Shown piece by piece: positions 30,617-42,771 of a stretch of DNA of 64,000 bases. The position numbers and the translations under genes are program-made. Numbering within the stretch: the stretch's first letter is position 1; the number at the start of each line of letters is the position of its first letter. The notes below the pieces were generated by a model. It was given only the letters and a program-made list of their open reading frames with translations, was not told the DNA's origin and made no database searches. Source of the stretch: Mytilus galloprovincialis (Eukaryota; Mollusca; Bivalvia; Mytilida; Mytilidae); NCBI RefSeq assembly GCF_965363235.1, contig NC_134840.1, positions 2,232,001 through 2,296,000 of the forward strand. Reading direction: 5' to 3'.

Positions 30617-32620
30617 ATGGACATTTGTCGGAAATGCAGATATATTTGTTTTATTCGCAGATTACGTAAACGTGTGTATCTCTGTCTGTTTATACTTGCC
30701 TGCTTCGGGTATTTAGCATATCATGATTTCTTTCAATATCCACGTATTGTAAATCTCGGGAAAGCTCAAATAAATATTCTGAATTCTACTTCATTTCCAC
30801 TTTTGTTGAATGCATTACAAAACCAGTATTGTATCCATCCTTCGCTAGATCCGTATCATCCATCAGTCGTTAACTTCTTCCATCCAGTGAAGAAACAAAA
30901 ATGCCAAACCGAGGCAGACTGGGTTTCTGTGAGTAATGGTTCTGCGCAGATTATGTCTGGTGCAACATTTAAACGTGGACAAATAATATGTCGTCTAGTC
31001 CCTATATTAAGAGGTCAAACAGACGACATTATCAAGTATGGTAAAGAAACAAAACTCAGTCAAAACCAAAAAGTTTCTGTACCTTCTGATTTCATGAAAA
31101 CTTCTTGTAAATCTAAAACTGGTCATCGATACATGAATATTCACTCGACAATCGCTATTAAAAAGTCAATATTTGACAGACTGAATAACCTAAAGACAAA
31201 GTTACAATCCGAAACCAAGCTTAACGTTTTAATGCTTGGTTTTGATTCTGTATCTCGAAACACATGGCTGCGCATGCTCCCATCTGCTCATTCCTATTTC
31301 AAGAATGATCTGCAAGGGATAGTTTTGGAAGGTTATAATATAGTTGGCGACGGAACCCCTCAAGCACTCTTACCTATTCTAACTGGTAAGACAGAAGAAG
31401 AATTACCAGAAGCTCGTAGGGGTCACCAAGGAGCAACAACTGTCGACAGCCATCCATGGATTTGGAAAAATTTCTCCCGTTTAGGTTACGTTACACAATG
31501 GGGAGAGGATATGGCCTTTATTGGAACCTTTAATATGAGAATGATGGGATTTGATAAGCAACCGGTAGATCATTATATGCGTCCCTTTTATCTTGTAACT
31601 GAGAAGCTACACAAATTTTACAAACCATATTGTCTAGGTTCTCAGCCTCGTCATCGTATAATGTTTAATTATCTAAAGGACTTTGTAAATGTTTACAGGG
31701 AACATCCGAAATTTAGTTTCTTGTTTCATTCTGAGTATAGTCATGATAACTCTAACACATTACAATGGATGGATCAGGATTTAATAAACTTGATGAAGTA
31801 CATGTATGAAAATGGCCATCTGAATTCCACTGTTCTAATTCTAATGAGTGACCATGGTGCTAGGTTTCACGATATTAGACAAACATTACAAGGAAAGTAT
31901 GAAGAACGTATGCCGTACTTTGCTTTTCGTTTTCCTGAGTGGTTTGCAAAGAAATATCATGTGGAATATGAAAACTTAAAGAAGAACTCAAAAAAGCTAG
32001 TAACTCCTTTTGACATTCATGCGACGTTTGAACACATTCTTAGCATCGCACAGTCAAAAAGTGAATCTCATATTACAAATACAACAGGTGCTTTAACATT
32101 ACTAAGAGGTATCAGTATTTTGAAGAATATACCTCAGAACAGATCCTGTTATGACGCAGGCATAGCACCGCACTGGTGCGCATGTCTGCCATGGAAACAC
32201 AATGACATAAACGATATAATCGTTCAGAAAGCTGCCGAAAAAGTAGTTAGTTTGATAAATTCAATGACGTATGTGTTCAGACATAAGTGTAGAACTCTGT
32301 CTATAATCAGAATAGTACGGGCTATGACGTTTACTCCGAGTAGAGATGTCGTAAAGTTTGTCGGCAGTTCTGATAAAGATGGTCGATATGCTAAATTCGA
32401 CAATTCGCTGAAAATCCCAAATAATATATTACAAGTAACATTCCATACATCACCTGGTGATGCCATATACGAAGCCACTGTGGTACATGATAAAACATCC
32501 GGCAACTTTTTTGTTGACAATCGTGAAATCAGCAGAACAAATACCTATGGGACATCTGCAGATTGCATAGAAAACATAGCACCAAACCTACGTCAGTATT
32601 GCTATTGCACAAACATTTGA
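30617..32620 (+). CDS. DUF229 family protein, alkaline-phosphatase/sulfatase-like fold, 667 residues
   Basis: Single coding exon. An acceptor (ttctttgcag) at 30553 suggests a spliced 5' UTR; I chose the ATG at 30617 because the upstream in-frame codons hold only a GTG. The protein starts with a basic cytosolic stub (RRLRKR) and one hydrophobic segment at about 21-37 (VYLCLFILACFGYLAY), so it should be a type II membrane protein facing the Golgi lumen or outside. The DUF229 domain shows NVLMLGFDSVSRNTWLRMLP (Asp210), GDGTPQALLPILTG, WGEDMAFIGTFNMRMMGF, FHSEYSHDNSN, LILMSDHGARFHDIR (Asp412-His413-Gly414) and PYFAFRFPEWF. Asp and His residues at these places bind metal in the superfamily. Substrate unknown. 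C-terminal Cys-rich part (CLPWKHNDI, ENIAPNLRQYCYCTNI) is usual for the family. Confidence 0.92.
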   Translation: MDICRKCRYICFIRRLRKRVYLCLFILACFGYLAYHDFFQYPRIVNLGKAQINILNSTSFPLLLNALQNQYCIHPSLDPYHPSVVNFFHPVKKQKCQTEADWVSVSNGSAQIMSGATFKRGQIICRLVPILRGQTDDIIKYGKETKLSQNQKVSVPSDFMKTSCKSKTGHRYMNIHSTIAIKKSIFDRLNNLKTKLQSETKLNVLMLGFDSVSRNTWLRMLPSAHSYFKNDLQGIVLEGYNIVGDGTPQALLPILTGKTEEELPEARRGHQGATTVDSHPWIWKNFSRLGYVTQWGEDMAFIGTFNMRMMGFDKQPVDHYMRPFYLVTEKLHKFYKPYCLGSQPRHRIMFNYLKDFVNVYREHPKFSFLFHSEYSHDNSNTLQWMDQDLINLMKYMYENGHLNSTVLILMSDHGARFHDIRQTLQGKYEERMPYFAFRFPEWFAKKYHVEYENLKKNSKKLVTPFDIHATFEHILSIAQSKSESHITNTTGALTLLRGISILKNIPQNRSCYDAGIAPHWCACLPWKHNDINDIIVQKAAEKVVSLINSMTYVFRHKCRTLSIIRIVRAMTFTPSRDVVKFVGSSDKDGRYAKFDNSLKIPNNILQVTFHTSPGDAIYEATVVHDKTSGNFFVDNREISRTNTYGTSADCIENIAPNLRQYCYCTNI

Positions 32621-32690
32621 TCTAAGATAGTTTTGCCATTTGATTCAATATATATAACATAGTACCCGACTATAAGCTTGAAATTACAAT

Positions 32691-32696
32691 AATAAA
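32691..32696 (+). terminator. Probable polyadenylation signal of the DUF229 gene
   Basis: AATAAA about 70 bp after the TGA stop, followed by an A-rich run. Confidence 0.6.
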
Positions 32697-32961
32697 AAAA
32701 AACATATTCCAATGAAGAGACAGACAAGACCTTTGATTTCAAACAAAACTAACCAGCTTCTCCACTCATCAAAATTCACACAGCTCACACTATTACTTAA
32801 CCTCAATATTTCAGACGTTTTGTCATATAGGACGAAGGAAAAGAAATCATATTTGGTGGGAGTACATAAGAAAAATTCTAAGAATGACCACGACAAAGAG
32901 GGGATATTTGGAAGAAGTACATGAGAGAAAATACCGAACTCTGGAAAACCACTGGGGTAAA

Positions 32962-33590
32962 TCAGTCAACATTGTGTTATGATCTTAATCACTATAAAAA
33001 CAAAGAAATATGTAATAAAGAAACACAACCGACCGTACAAGGGCTTTATAGCCAGTCAAGGTCGTTAAAAACTTCCATTTGTTGTTGTTGCCAAAGAAAC
33101 ACAAAATGACATATAGGCAAAGCAAATTAGCAAAAATGAAAGACAAGAACACAAAAATATACCATGACACAATGACGGGATGTATAATTACAGAGCCACG
33201 TCACATGGATATCACAAAAAAATAGACTAAACATTAATATTCAAAAAGACAAATAAAAGGATATAATACAACACTTCATTTTGATGATAAACAACGTCAG
33301 TACACAGAATCTATACTCCAAGACCATCATGTATTGTTTGTGAAATTGATACGGAATATTTATCAACAATTAAGGTATTGGTAACTTCCAATGAAATTTT
33401 AAAGAAACGAAACATTCTTTGACATACCCCTGGTTCGTCAACTTTCAGCTCAGACACTGGTGACATTTTACAAAGTCTGAGTAGCAGCTTCAAGCTGTTG
33501 AATACAGAGGTTGAATACCGAATAAGTTGGGGGAAAGAATATACCATAGCATATGCAGGTGAAGTTGGTATATCGCTACTCACGCGGAAG
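32962..33590 (-). pseudogene. Penelope-like element remnant, second copy
   Basis: On the minus strand 33311-33583 encodes SDIPTSPAYAMVYSFPQLIR and VDKYSVSISQTIHD, the region after the palm domain in PLE reverse transcriptases. The flank 32962-33300 matches 11727-12100 (CATTGTGTTATGATCTTAAT, CAATGACGGGATGTATAATT). Start and catalytic regions are absent. Confidence 0.75.
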
Positions 33591-35990
33591 TAATTATTAA
33601 CAAGATGTATATCATATATAATTCTTTGTTCAACAAAATACTATGAAATAACCATTACAGGGCAAAGAAAAACAAACGACGGAATTTGTTTAACTCGTAA
33701 TTACAAGGTAGTAGAATAACAATGGTTGAAATATCCCTTCTTACATGTAATGGCGATTTTGTTTTGTGTGTTTGCCTCATATCTGAAAACTATAATAGAT
33801 AGACCTAAAACTTAAAAAAGCAAACAGACAACCTCTGCAAATAAGTCTGAAAGCAGAAAGTCAATTCACGCCGTATTGAAATTCTTGCTCTTTATTGACG
33901 GCTTTTACTCATTTTTATTATTTTGCCTCTTATCTTGAAAACTATAATATGACAGATAGACACTAGGCATAGTAGAATTGAACTTGTAAAGTATGAACAA
34001 ATCGCCAGAAAACTACTTAATAGAGTCCTTGTTCTTTATTGACGATTTATACCAATATTTTCATTATCGCTGAACTAGTATACATTATTGTTGAGAGGCC
34101 AGGTGCGGGATTTTCTCGCTGTATTGAAGACCAATTGGTGACCTTCTGATGTTTTCTGCTCTTTGGTCGGATTGTTGTCTCTTTGTGAAATATTCCCCAT
34201 TTCCATTCTCAATTTTAAAAGGACTGCAACACTTAAATGTATATATCTATCACATAAAGCACAATAATATATAAATTATACAAAGCACAAAATGCCTGTA
34301 AAACAGTTCAAGAACATATAAACACACACAAAGCAAATCTTACTGATCATGAAGTAGCACATAAACATTTAATAAGACTATGTGCTATGCTGATAATTTG
34401 TTTCCGGTACACTACTTAAAAGGTTATGCCAAAAGTTGACTGTTGTTAATACAGTTACTTTAATCTTTACCATTCCAAAAGATATCAAAGAACTGTAGCA
34501 GTGTACCTGGAGGACTGTTGTATATATCTTGGAATCTGCAATAGATAAAAACATCTATATATTACCTTAATTTACAATGAAGTATGATAAAACTGATTGC
34601 GTTAAGGTATTTTATATCTTGAAAGTTTCCTGAAGCCATTGATATTATTCTTCTGACATGTAATTTGTATAATAGAATTGAGAATGAAATGGGGAATGTG
34701 TCAAAGAAACAACAACCCGACCATAGAACAGACAACAGCAGAAGGTCACCAATAGGTCTTCAATGCAGCGAGAAATTCCCGCACCCGGAGGAGTCCTTCA
34801 GCTGGCTCCTAAACAAACATATATACTTGTTCAGTGATAATGAACGCCGTACTTAACTCCAAATTATACATAAGAAACTAAAATTAAAAATAATACAAGA
34901 CTAACAAAGGCCAGAGGCTCCTGATTTGGGACAGGCGCAAAAATGCGGCGGGGTTAAACATGTTTATGAGATCTCAACCCTCCCCCCTATACCTCTAGCC
35001 AATGTAGAAAAGTAAACGCATAAAAATACGCACATTAAAATTCTGTTCAAGAGAGGTCCGTGTCTGATGTCAGAAGATGTAACAAAAGAAAATAATCAAA
35101 TTTACAATAATACATAAATAACAACAGACTACTAGCAGTTAACTGACATGCCAGCTCGAAACTTCAATTAAACTGATAGAAAGATTATGTCATATGAATA
35201 TCAGGCACAACCTCTCCCGTTAGGGGTATAGTATCATACCATCATAACATATATGAGAACATAACCCGTGTCATGCCAACAACTGGTTTTTAAATAAATG
35301 TGTTTAGTTCCGATGCAAAGACCCTATAAGCGAATCAATATTAACGCCAAAATATCCAATCTTTAATGACCTGACAACAGTATCGTAACTATATCCCTTC
35401 TTAATAAGTCTATGTAAAGGTTTTGTTAGCTTCTGAGGTGAATACTGATATTTTTGTGCTTTTGAGATATATTTACGAATGATGTCCTTGTACCGATGGT
35501 AAAATTGCTTTTCCGTTATATATCGTTTAAAAAGGTAAAATAAAAAAATTATTGAACTCCGAGGAAAATTCAAAACGAAAAACCAAAAATATTCCTACAT
35601 GGAAAACGGTCTATATCTTTTTTCTAGTCCTGGTTTAAATCAACGTTTAACATATTCTGAATGTTGTCTTTTGCATTGATGGTTGAACTATGAGGTTTTT
35701 GTCAGAAAGAAGACAATATCACTAGAGTAAATATAATGAATTAAATGCCAATATAGTTTTAAAAGAAGTGCACCTGTAGCCCCCCTAAATTTGTCACATT
35801 ATTTTATTTTATTTTTAAAATAGGAGTTCTGATTTCTGACTTTTTTATATGTTTTAAAATTGTTTGATTTCGATCCTAGTTAATCATTGTCCTCAACATC
35901 CGCTTTAGAATCATTCTAAAATGTCACAAATATCTTTAACGTTATAGATATGTGTAGCTTTGTCATGGTTTTGTGTGATCTTTCTAATGG
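33591..35990. repeat. Intergenic with inverted and dispersed repeat fragments
   Basis: 34143-34225 (CTCTTTGGTCGGATTGTTGT) and 34665-34740 (CAACAACCCGACCATAGAAC) are inverted copies of one repeat. 34740-35280 carries a further common repeat body (CTCCTGATTTGGGACAGGCG, CGGGGTTAAACATGTTTATG). 35304-35573 (-) is an 89-residue frame partly made of the repeat also found at 4600; not convincing as a gene. Confidence 0.55.
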
Positions 35991-36815
35991 CTGTGATGAC
36001 GGGGCTCACATTTGATTTGCTCACAGCAACAGGTTATAATATGACTGTGGTGGCAGAGTTCACATCTGATGTGCTAACAGCGACAGGTTAAAATATGGCT
36101 GTGGTGTCAGGGTTCACAGCGACAGGTTATAATATGGCTGTGGTGGCAGGGTCACAGCGACAGGTTATAATATGGCTGTGGTGGCAGTGTTCTCATCTGA
36201 TATGTTCACAGCGAGAGGTTTTAATATGGCTGTGGTGGCAGCGTTCGCAGTGACAGGTTTTAATATGGCTGTGGTGGCAGCGTTCACAGCGACAGGTTAT
36301 AATATGGCTGTGGTGGCAGGGTCACAGCGACAGGTTATAATATGGCTGTGGTGGCAGGGTCACAGCGACAGGTTATAATATGGCTGTGGTGGCAGGGTCA
36401 CAGCGACAGGTTATAATATGGATGTGGTGGCAGGGTCACAGCGACAGGTTATAATATGGCTGTGGTGGCAGGGTCACAGCGACAGGTTATAATATGGCTG
36501 TGGTGGCAGGGTCACAGCGACAGGTTATAATATGGCTGTGGTGGCAGGGTCACAGCGACAGGTTATAATATGGCTGTGGTGGCAGTGTTCACAGCGACAG
36601 GTTATAATATGGCTATGGTGGCAGCGTTCACAGCGACAGACTATAATATGGCTGTGGTGGCAGGGTTCACATTTGATATGTTCACAGCGAGAGGTTTTAA
36701 TATGGCTGTGGTGGCAGCGTTCGCAGTGACAGGTTTTAATATGACTGTGATGGCAGGGTTCACAGCGACAGGTTAGAATATGGATGTGGTGGCAGGGTTC
36801 ATAGCGGCAGATGAT
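35990..36815 (+). repeat. Minisatellite, 38-bp core unit with longer variants
   Basis: About 20 copies of GGTTATAATATGGCTGTGGT + GGCAGGGTCACAGCGACA. Flanking units are longer (45-60 bp) with inserts such as TCTCATCTGATATGTTCACA, while the central units are uniform, so the centre looks recently expanded. Confidence 0.95.
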
Positions 36816-37493
36816 GATCAATCAATCAAATAGTATTTTGATAGACAACTTCAAGTGAATCCCAACCGCTAGCCACCAAATATGTAACGTGTAACCAGGC
36901 GTTAATATCTTAAACGAACGTTCCAGTAAATACTTGGATTCAAGTTGTCCACAAACAATACGTCAAATTGACAATACCAAAAACTATAACTATCTATGCT
37001 ATGCACAATGAACTAAAATATACACACTGACTCTTTACCGATATAAAGTAACAATGGACAATTATATATATACAAATATAATACAATACAGCCTGTCCCC
37101 AAGATGGGACGGTCTGTGACTTAAAGACAGTATGGCTGGTACAGTCTGTCACTACAAGACAGTGCGGGCTGGTACAGCCTGCCTTGTCAATCCTTTCAAC
37201 TTGTACGTTTACTTTGTACCCGGTACAAAGTGACCTTTGAATATTATTAATGCTCCTATAAGCACTTAATATAACCAACGTACGCTCTGTTGACCTATGA
37301 CGGCTCATCGACAGCCAACCGACAGCCTCGATTGCCGGTGTTCATTCTCTTATATACCCGTGGTCGAATTCACTACTTTTTGGATAGGGGTGTTCTCTAA
37401 ATGTTCTTCATACGGGACATAGGGAGCCCCTTGTGATCACTCCTATAATCTTCGACCAGGCCACTAACTTTCCCGCCAAACGTCTAAATCTGC
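36816..37493. other. Intergenic, nothing recognised
   Basis: Slightly richer in GC. A short tandem-like stretch near 37090-37180 repeats ACAG(C/T)CTGTC and GGCTGGTACAG. No gene seen. Confidence 0.45.
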
Positions 37494-37785
37494 CTAAGGG
37501 AGCTACCATTTGATTTTTATGGGGGGGGGGCTAGGATGAAATTTGAAAAAAATAGGCAGGACAGGAGTTTTGAGTGAAAAAAAAAAGGCAGGATGAGACA
37601 CTTTGCAAAAAAAGAGGCAGGATGACAATTTAGGTAAAAAAAGTCAGGATAAACAAATAAAAAAAAAAAGGCAGGACCGAATAGAGTGAAAAATAAAAAG
37701 GCAGGACAGAGATTACAACTAAAAAAAATGCAGGACAAAAGGACAAGGTATGATAAGGGCTATTTTTGGCCCCCTCTTCAAATAA
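37494..37785 (+). repeat. Left inverted copy with poly-G and GCAGGA-rich tract
   Basis: Starts AGGGAGCTACCATTTGATTT, then TTATGGGGG and CTAGGATGA, then about eight decayed AAAAAAGGCAGGA units, then GGACAAGGTATGATAAGGGC. The same sequence without the A/GGCAGGA expansion lies inverted at 41765-41868. Confidence 0.8.
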
Positions 37786-39089
37786 GTTTATATTGATATC
37801 AGTGATGGTTGATAGTGTAGACACTTGAAAAAAAATGATTTTATTGTGTTCCGGTAATAGGAAGGTTGCCTAGCAACGGTTTTTATTAAGAATAAAAATT
37901 ATCACATATTAATTGCTTTATCAGTACAAATTTAAATATTTGCAAATAATATTGTTTGTCCAAGAAGAACTTGCAGTCACAAATGAAAATACCCTTTGAT
38001 ATTGTTTATTATTATATGCTTAAAAACAACCTTGGCAACAGAAATGTTGCCTAGCAACGGTTAAAAAATTGTCACGTGCCCCTCCTCAGTATGACTTAAG
38101 CAGTTGTTTGAAGATTTTTCTTTCCATTTGGTGTTTCATTCTAATATTTTTTCATATACATCTTTTTTTATTCTTTACAAATTCCGTATTGAGCATAGCA
38201 ACACAAGTGTGAACTTAGTTTTATTGTTTTATTTTTTAGGAATATACTTCCTAATACGGTGTTACACTATAATATAAACATCTAGATTATCATTATTTTT
38301 TGGACGAATTCTATATCGAGTATAGAATCCCACATCTTGCTTAGCAACAGCAAACATTTTTTTTAAATTGTAGACCACTACAACACCTTTGTTTCTATGT
38401 GAAAGTCTTTTCATGAAAACAAGAATATATAGGATTTAATAATTTGAGATGAGATTGCACAGCTTTTAAAGATACTTAACAGTTAATGGAATGAAAGAGA
38501 CGTGACTTGTACCACATACAGACATTGTGTGGAATAAAATGTCTAATCCAGGCAATTACGAATTAATATGATGTAGGGGTTGGAATGTGAATGTGTCCTC
38601 TGCATGGGTACAAAACCTATGGTGATTTAGAAACGACTTATCAAGGTAAAAAAGGGGGGGATATAACTCATTTTTGGAGTTATTAACGAGGCATTAATTG
38701 ACCTAAGAAATTAATCCTATTGAGCAGTAAAGAAAATGGCATAGCTTGTAAGAACATATATGGTTTAAGGGTTGGACAATCATTTAACCATGAAAGTTAA
38801 AGGTCAATTAATTGGACTTGAGATCAACGGTAAATGTCATAATGATATTAGACTGTTATGATATCTGAGTCATATACACTGTATGCCAAATATCACAAGT
38901 CAATGTATAAAAACTAAATAAGTGTAGACCCGGACAAGTGTGTATGAGAATAAAATTCCAAAAAAGAAAAAGAATAGTTATGTTTAACATAATGTATCCA
39001 TTCATTTCATCTTGGAAGCCAGGGAAAATTGACAAAGACAAGTGAAAACTGAGTACAGAAGAAACTGATGTTTCTTTCACGATGAAATG
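37786..39089. other. Intergenic, with two X-box-like palindromes
   Basis: GTTGCCTAGCAAC at 37865-37877 and 38046-38058, and a weaker TTGCTTAGCAAC near 38340. No coding signal. Confidence 0.5.
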
Positions 39090-39825
39090 GACTATGGTTT
39101 GAATGGTTTTACAGTAGCAATTTTGGGGTCCTTTATAGCTTGTTGTTCGGTGTGAGCCAAGGCCCCGTGTTAAAGGCCGTACATTGACCTATAATGGTTT
39201 ACTTTTATAAATTGTTATTTGGATGGAGAGTTGTATCATTGACACTCACACCACATCTTCCTAAATCTATGGAACATTTGTGTTATCTGTAATTATGATG
39301 TAGATACTGGCAATGACGGAAAATGGTTTCACTTTACTGTCAGTGTCAAATGATTTGTGAAATATCATGTAAAATGCATGTATGTGATTAATTTGCATTT
39401 TGTATCTTTTCGTTTTGTTTTTGTGTTTTTGTAATTTGTTTATCAAAATGAACTACAGTTATAATTGGACATGCAAGTTACTAATAAGAGTATATAAGAT
39501 CGGGTTATGGTGAAGGTTGTCGCCTGTTTTAACGTTTACACATGCTGCGTTTGTTTGCAACTAGTAAGGAACCTGTTCAGTGGTTGTTGTGGTTCATACG
39601 TGTTCTTCGTTTCTAGTTTTTTTTACATAAAGATTAAACCGTTGGTTTCCTGTTTGAATTGCTACATTAGTCACTTGTGTGTCCTTGATAGCTTGATGGT
39701 CGGTTTAAGCCAAAGCTCTGTGTTAAAGGTCGTACTTTGACCTATAATTGTTTACTTTTTACATGTTGTGTCCTGGAAGGAGAGTAGTATCATTGGCACT
39801 CATACCACATCTTCTTATTTCTATA
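39090..39825 (+). repeat. Two copies of dispersed repeat family A
   Basis: About 39090-39270 and 39560-39825 share TTGACCTATAATGGTTTACT-type sequence and end in CACTCATACCACATCTTC. The frame at 39507-39740 is repeat sequence, not a gene. Confidence 0.75.
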
Positions 39826-40375
39826 TATGTTGCAAAAAGTTATTTCTTTTGGGTGGATGTGTATGTTTAAGAGCGGATTCATATAAGATGGATTCTTACA
39901 GTATGCACCATTTTATTAATTCATTGTACAATTAAATAAATGTAATAAATGAATTAAAACGCCTGATATCGTGTGTTCTGACACCGGCCTGGTCAAACCT
40001 AAGACTTAAAAATTGGTATTTGCTGATTTCCGTTAATCAATTGGCATTAATGGGTAAGGACAAAGACTAGTTGGATCGGAGTGTCAAGTTAGGGTAATAT
40101 GTCTTCCTGCGGACTGTAATCTTTTTAGCTATAACACAATAAAAAATAATGAAACAAACAACCCATGCAGCAACACGATGTCCAAAAGTTAGCACTTTGT
40201 GTAAACATGAATTATTATTGAAATAGTCAATTTTATGAATTAACTGTTAACAAAACTTTTTGTTTGAAAAAACTACGGATAATATATTCAGGAATAAACA
40301 ACCTCTATTAGCTGTATTTCGCAACAAAAAAAATCGGAATTTTGGGCCTTTTATGGTCTTTTGACATTTTTTTAT
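39826..40375. other. Intergenic, nothing recognised
   Basis: AT-rich; no feature seen. Confidence 0.45.
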
Positions 40376-40425
40376 TCGACCGTCACTGATGAGTCTTTTG
40401 TATGCGAAACACACGTCTTACAAGC
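40376..40425 (+). repeat. Decayed hammerhead ribozyme copy
   Basis: CGTCACTGATGAGTCTTTTG then TATGCGAAACACACGTC. CTGATGA (40385-40391) and GAAA (40406-40409) are both kept, but stem II no longer pairs fully and stem I is broken (TTACAAG in place of TGGCGTA). Confidence 0.7.
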
Positions 40426-41467
40426 TAGATATCTTTAATTATGATGCGCTTTATTCCTTTCATATTCAATACTTATTTTCTTTTCTTTGACGTGTAATAT
40501 CTGATTAAAAAATAAAAGAAGCTTTTATTCTTTTGAATATGTTTAAATTCATTATACATGTAGTGCTGCTATTTTAGAAGATATATGATTGATTGAATGT
40601 TGTTTTCTGACCGTCCAGGGACAAATACTTTATGCATGCAAATTTTAACGGAAAGATATGTAGAGAATGATTTGCAAACAAGAAATACGAAGTAGCACGC
40701 GTTGTCGTCAAGATAGAACAACGGAAGGCGGGTGACAATTACAAATAATAAGTTCAATAAATTCAACACCATGACCAAAAAATAACTAAAGATACATAAT
40801 TTAGATCATAAAAGTGTTGGATAGTTTTGTTTAATCTTGATTATTGTTACACTTACACAATTAACAGTTACTAATTAAAATTGTCACATGGTGTCTTCTT
40901 ATGTCATATGAATTACAATGTATGTTATTATTCACAGTTCTGTCGTTTATTTTCGCAATCTGTATTTATATTAAATGATTGTCTAAAATGTTAACTCGGC
41001 ATGCCATACTTGGTAGAAATGCGGACGTGAAAGAAAGCACTTTTCACAAAAGTGTCAACGGAGATTAAAACATTCCAGGGCGACAACTTCGTCAATTATG
41101 AAACAAAATACGTATATATGCACTGTTTGAGTATGAACCAGTTATTATATTCATTCACAATTACGTTCCCAGAGTTTCTCTGAAGTTTGTCATAGTTCCG
41201 TCTAATTTTGGGTCAAATTTCGACGGTCTGCTAAAATGTCACTTTAAATTCAAGAATAATGAATACAGGAATATCCTGTTTTCCTGTCTCAAATATGTTT
41301 ATTTTTCGTCCTAAAGAAACTAGCCATTATTATAGCGTAGCATGAATACATTTCCGTCGTCGGATCCAGTAAATACCGGAAATCATCTCCGGTCCGCAGT
41401 TCGGTTAAAAATTTCGATGATTCAATGAAAACTACGACGATTTTTGTCACTTTTTTGAATTTTTAAC
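40426..41467. other. Intergenic, nothing recognised
   Basis: No coding or repeat signal identified. 41335-41440 is a locally more GC-rich segment without an open frame of note. Confidence 0.4.
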
Positions 41468-41575
41468 TAGGAGCGTACTTACGACCCACTAAAATATTTA
41501 AACTGCATCAACATTTATGTTCAAGGAATGTCTGGTATAAATATGATCGTGGGTCGTAGGTACGCGCTCATAGTT
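41468..41575. repeat. Inverted repeat around GAGCGTACTTACGACCCAC
   Basis: GAGCGTACTTACGACCCAC near 41471 faces GTGGGTCGTAGGTACGCGCTC near 41550, about 60 bp apart. Confidence 0.8.
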
Positions 41576-41764
41576 TAAAATGCAGAAAAAGGTTTGGAAA
41601 CTGCCATTTTTCTGCCCTTTTCGCGAATCCTGAGGTCTTTACAGCAACAGAGCATGAATCATATCAGCGGAAGTTGAAAAATCTATTGGAGTTTACAAAA
41701 ATATAGGTTTTAAACTTTAAAAATAATGTATTATAATTAATGGCAAGTCACTTTTGATTTGAAC

Positions 41765-41868
41765 GAAATTAGGGGGCCGTTCTCTGATGCTTATCGTACC
41801 TTGTCCTTTTTCATCCTAGCCCCCCCCCCCCCCCCCCCCCCCCATAAAAATCAAATGGTAGCTCCCTA
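41765..41868 (-). repeat. Right inverted copy with a 24-base poly-C run
   Basis: Reverse complement of the ends of 37494-37785. C runs from 41820 to 41843 where the left copy has a shorter G run. Confidence 0.85.
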
Positions 41869-42611
41869 ACTCTTTTTCTACAGTAAACCATGCATTTCTA
41901 CAATAAGATCCTACTTATTAGTAACCTCAACGACCAATAAACATAACAGAACCACAAAAACGTTTTTGATATACATAAACGATTTTCAAGAATACCTCAA
42001 TCACAGCACATTACGACTCTTTGCTGATTATATAGCATCATATAGCAATGAAATAACATGTCAACAAGATTGCACAAAAGACCCCTCACAAAAGTACAAG
42101 CGGGTCTAAATGTGGCTGTGAGATGGGAGGAAGATTGGTTTACGACCTTATCACACACTGAGAAAAAAGAAACCATTCAAACGTTAAAGCATCCTGAATA
42201 ACCATATTTTAATACTACTAGCATCAACAAAATATCTTGGTGTAACTATAATACAATGGAACATGTTTCCACTAATTGTAGTATCATGTCAAACAATTGA
42301 AACCTTGTAACAATCCCTAATGTAAATGATTGAAATGAAATACTAAAAAATTCAGATAGATGTTATCATGATAGAGCTACATAAATTTCTTTAGTTTAAC
42401 GGAAGTCATGTACACTTAAAATTCTAGACAGGAAGAACCATAAAATCATTACATTAGGGATTGTTATAAAACATATTAATTTACATTGCGTCTAGCATCT
42501 AGACATTTAATCATATAGTTCCCTAAAACCTATACCAATTTCCATAACCAAAAAATCTGTGTCTTTTGATAGAAGTAGTAGTACAAGTGTACAAAGAGGA
42601 GTAACTCTTAC
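41869..42611. other. No recognised feature
   Basis: AT-rich sequence; no repeat, RNA or exon that I can support. Confidence 0.4.
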
Positions 42612-42771
42612 TTAGCTTGAAATCTCGAACAGGTGCTTGTTTCCTACGGGACTTTGCGTGATCTGGTACCGAACCACGAAAAGGAAATGTCAACTTAAAA
42701 AACTTGTTAATATTTTCCGGAGTACAGTAATAAAGTGGTTCAGCTGGTACATTGCCAGTGTTAGTCGTCAT
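42612..42771 (-). CDS. Candidate first coding exon of an unidentified minus-strand gene
   Basis: ATG at 42771 on the minus strand opens 53 codons (MTTNTGNVPAEPLYYCTPEN..., ...SRRKQAPVRDFKL) that end at a strong donor, CTAA/GTAAGAG, phase 1. The composition is protein-like and not repeat-derived as far as I can see. No family recognised and no matching downstream exon found at lower coordinates. Confidence 0.3.

Noticed and set aside
35304..35573. 89-residue minus-strand frame with a faint RecX-like look
   Set aside because: Its first part is a dispersed repeat also seen near 4600; the remaining resemblance is too weak.
39507..39740. 77-residue Cys-rich frame
   Set aside because: It is the translation of a family A repeat copy.
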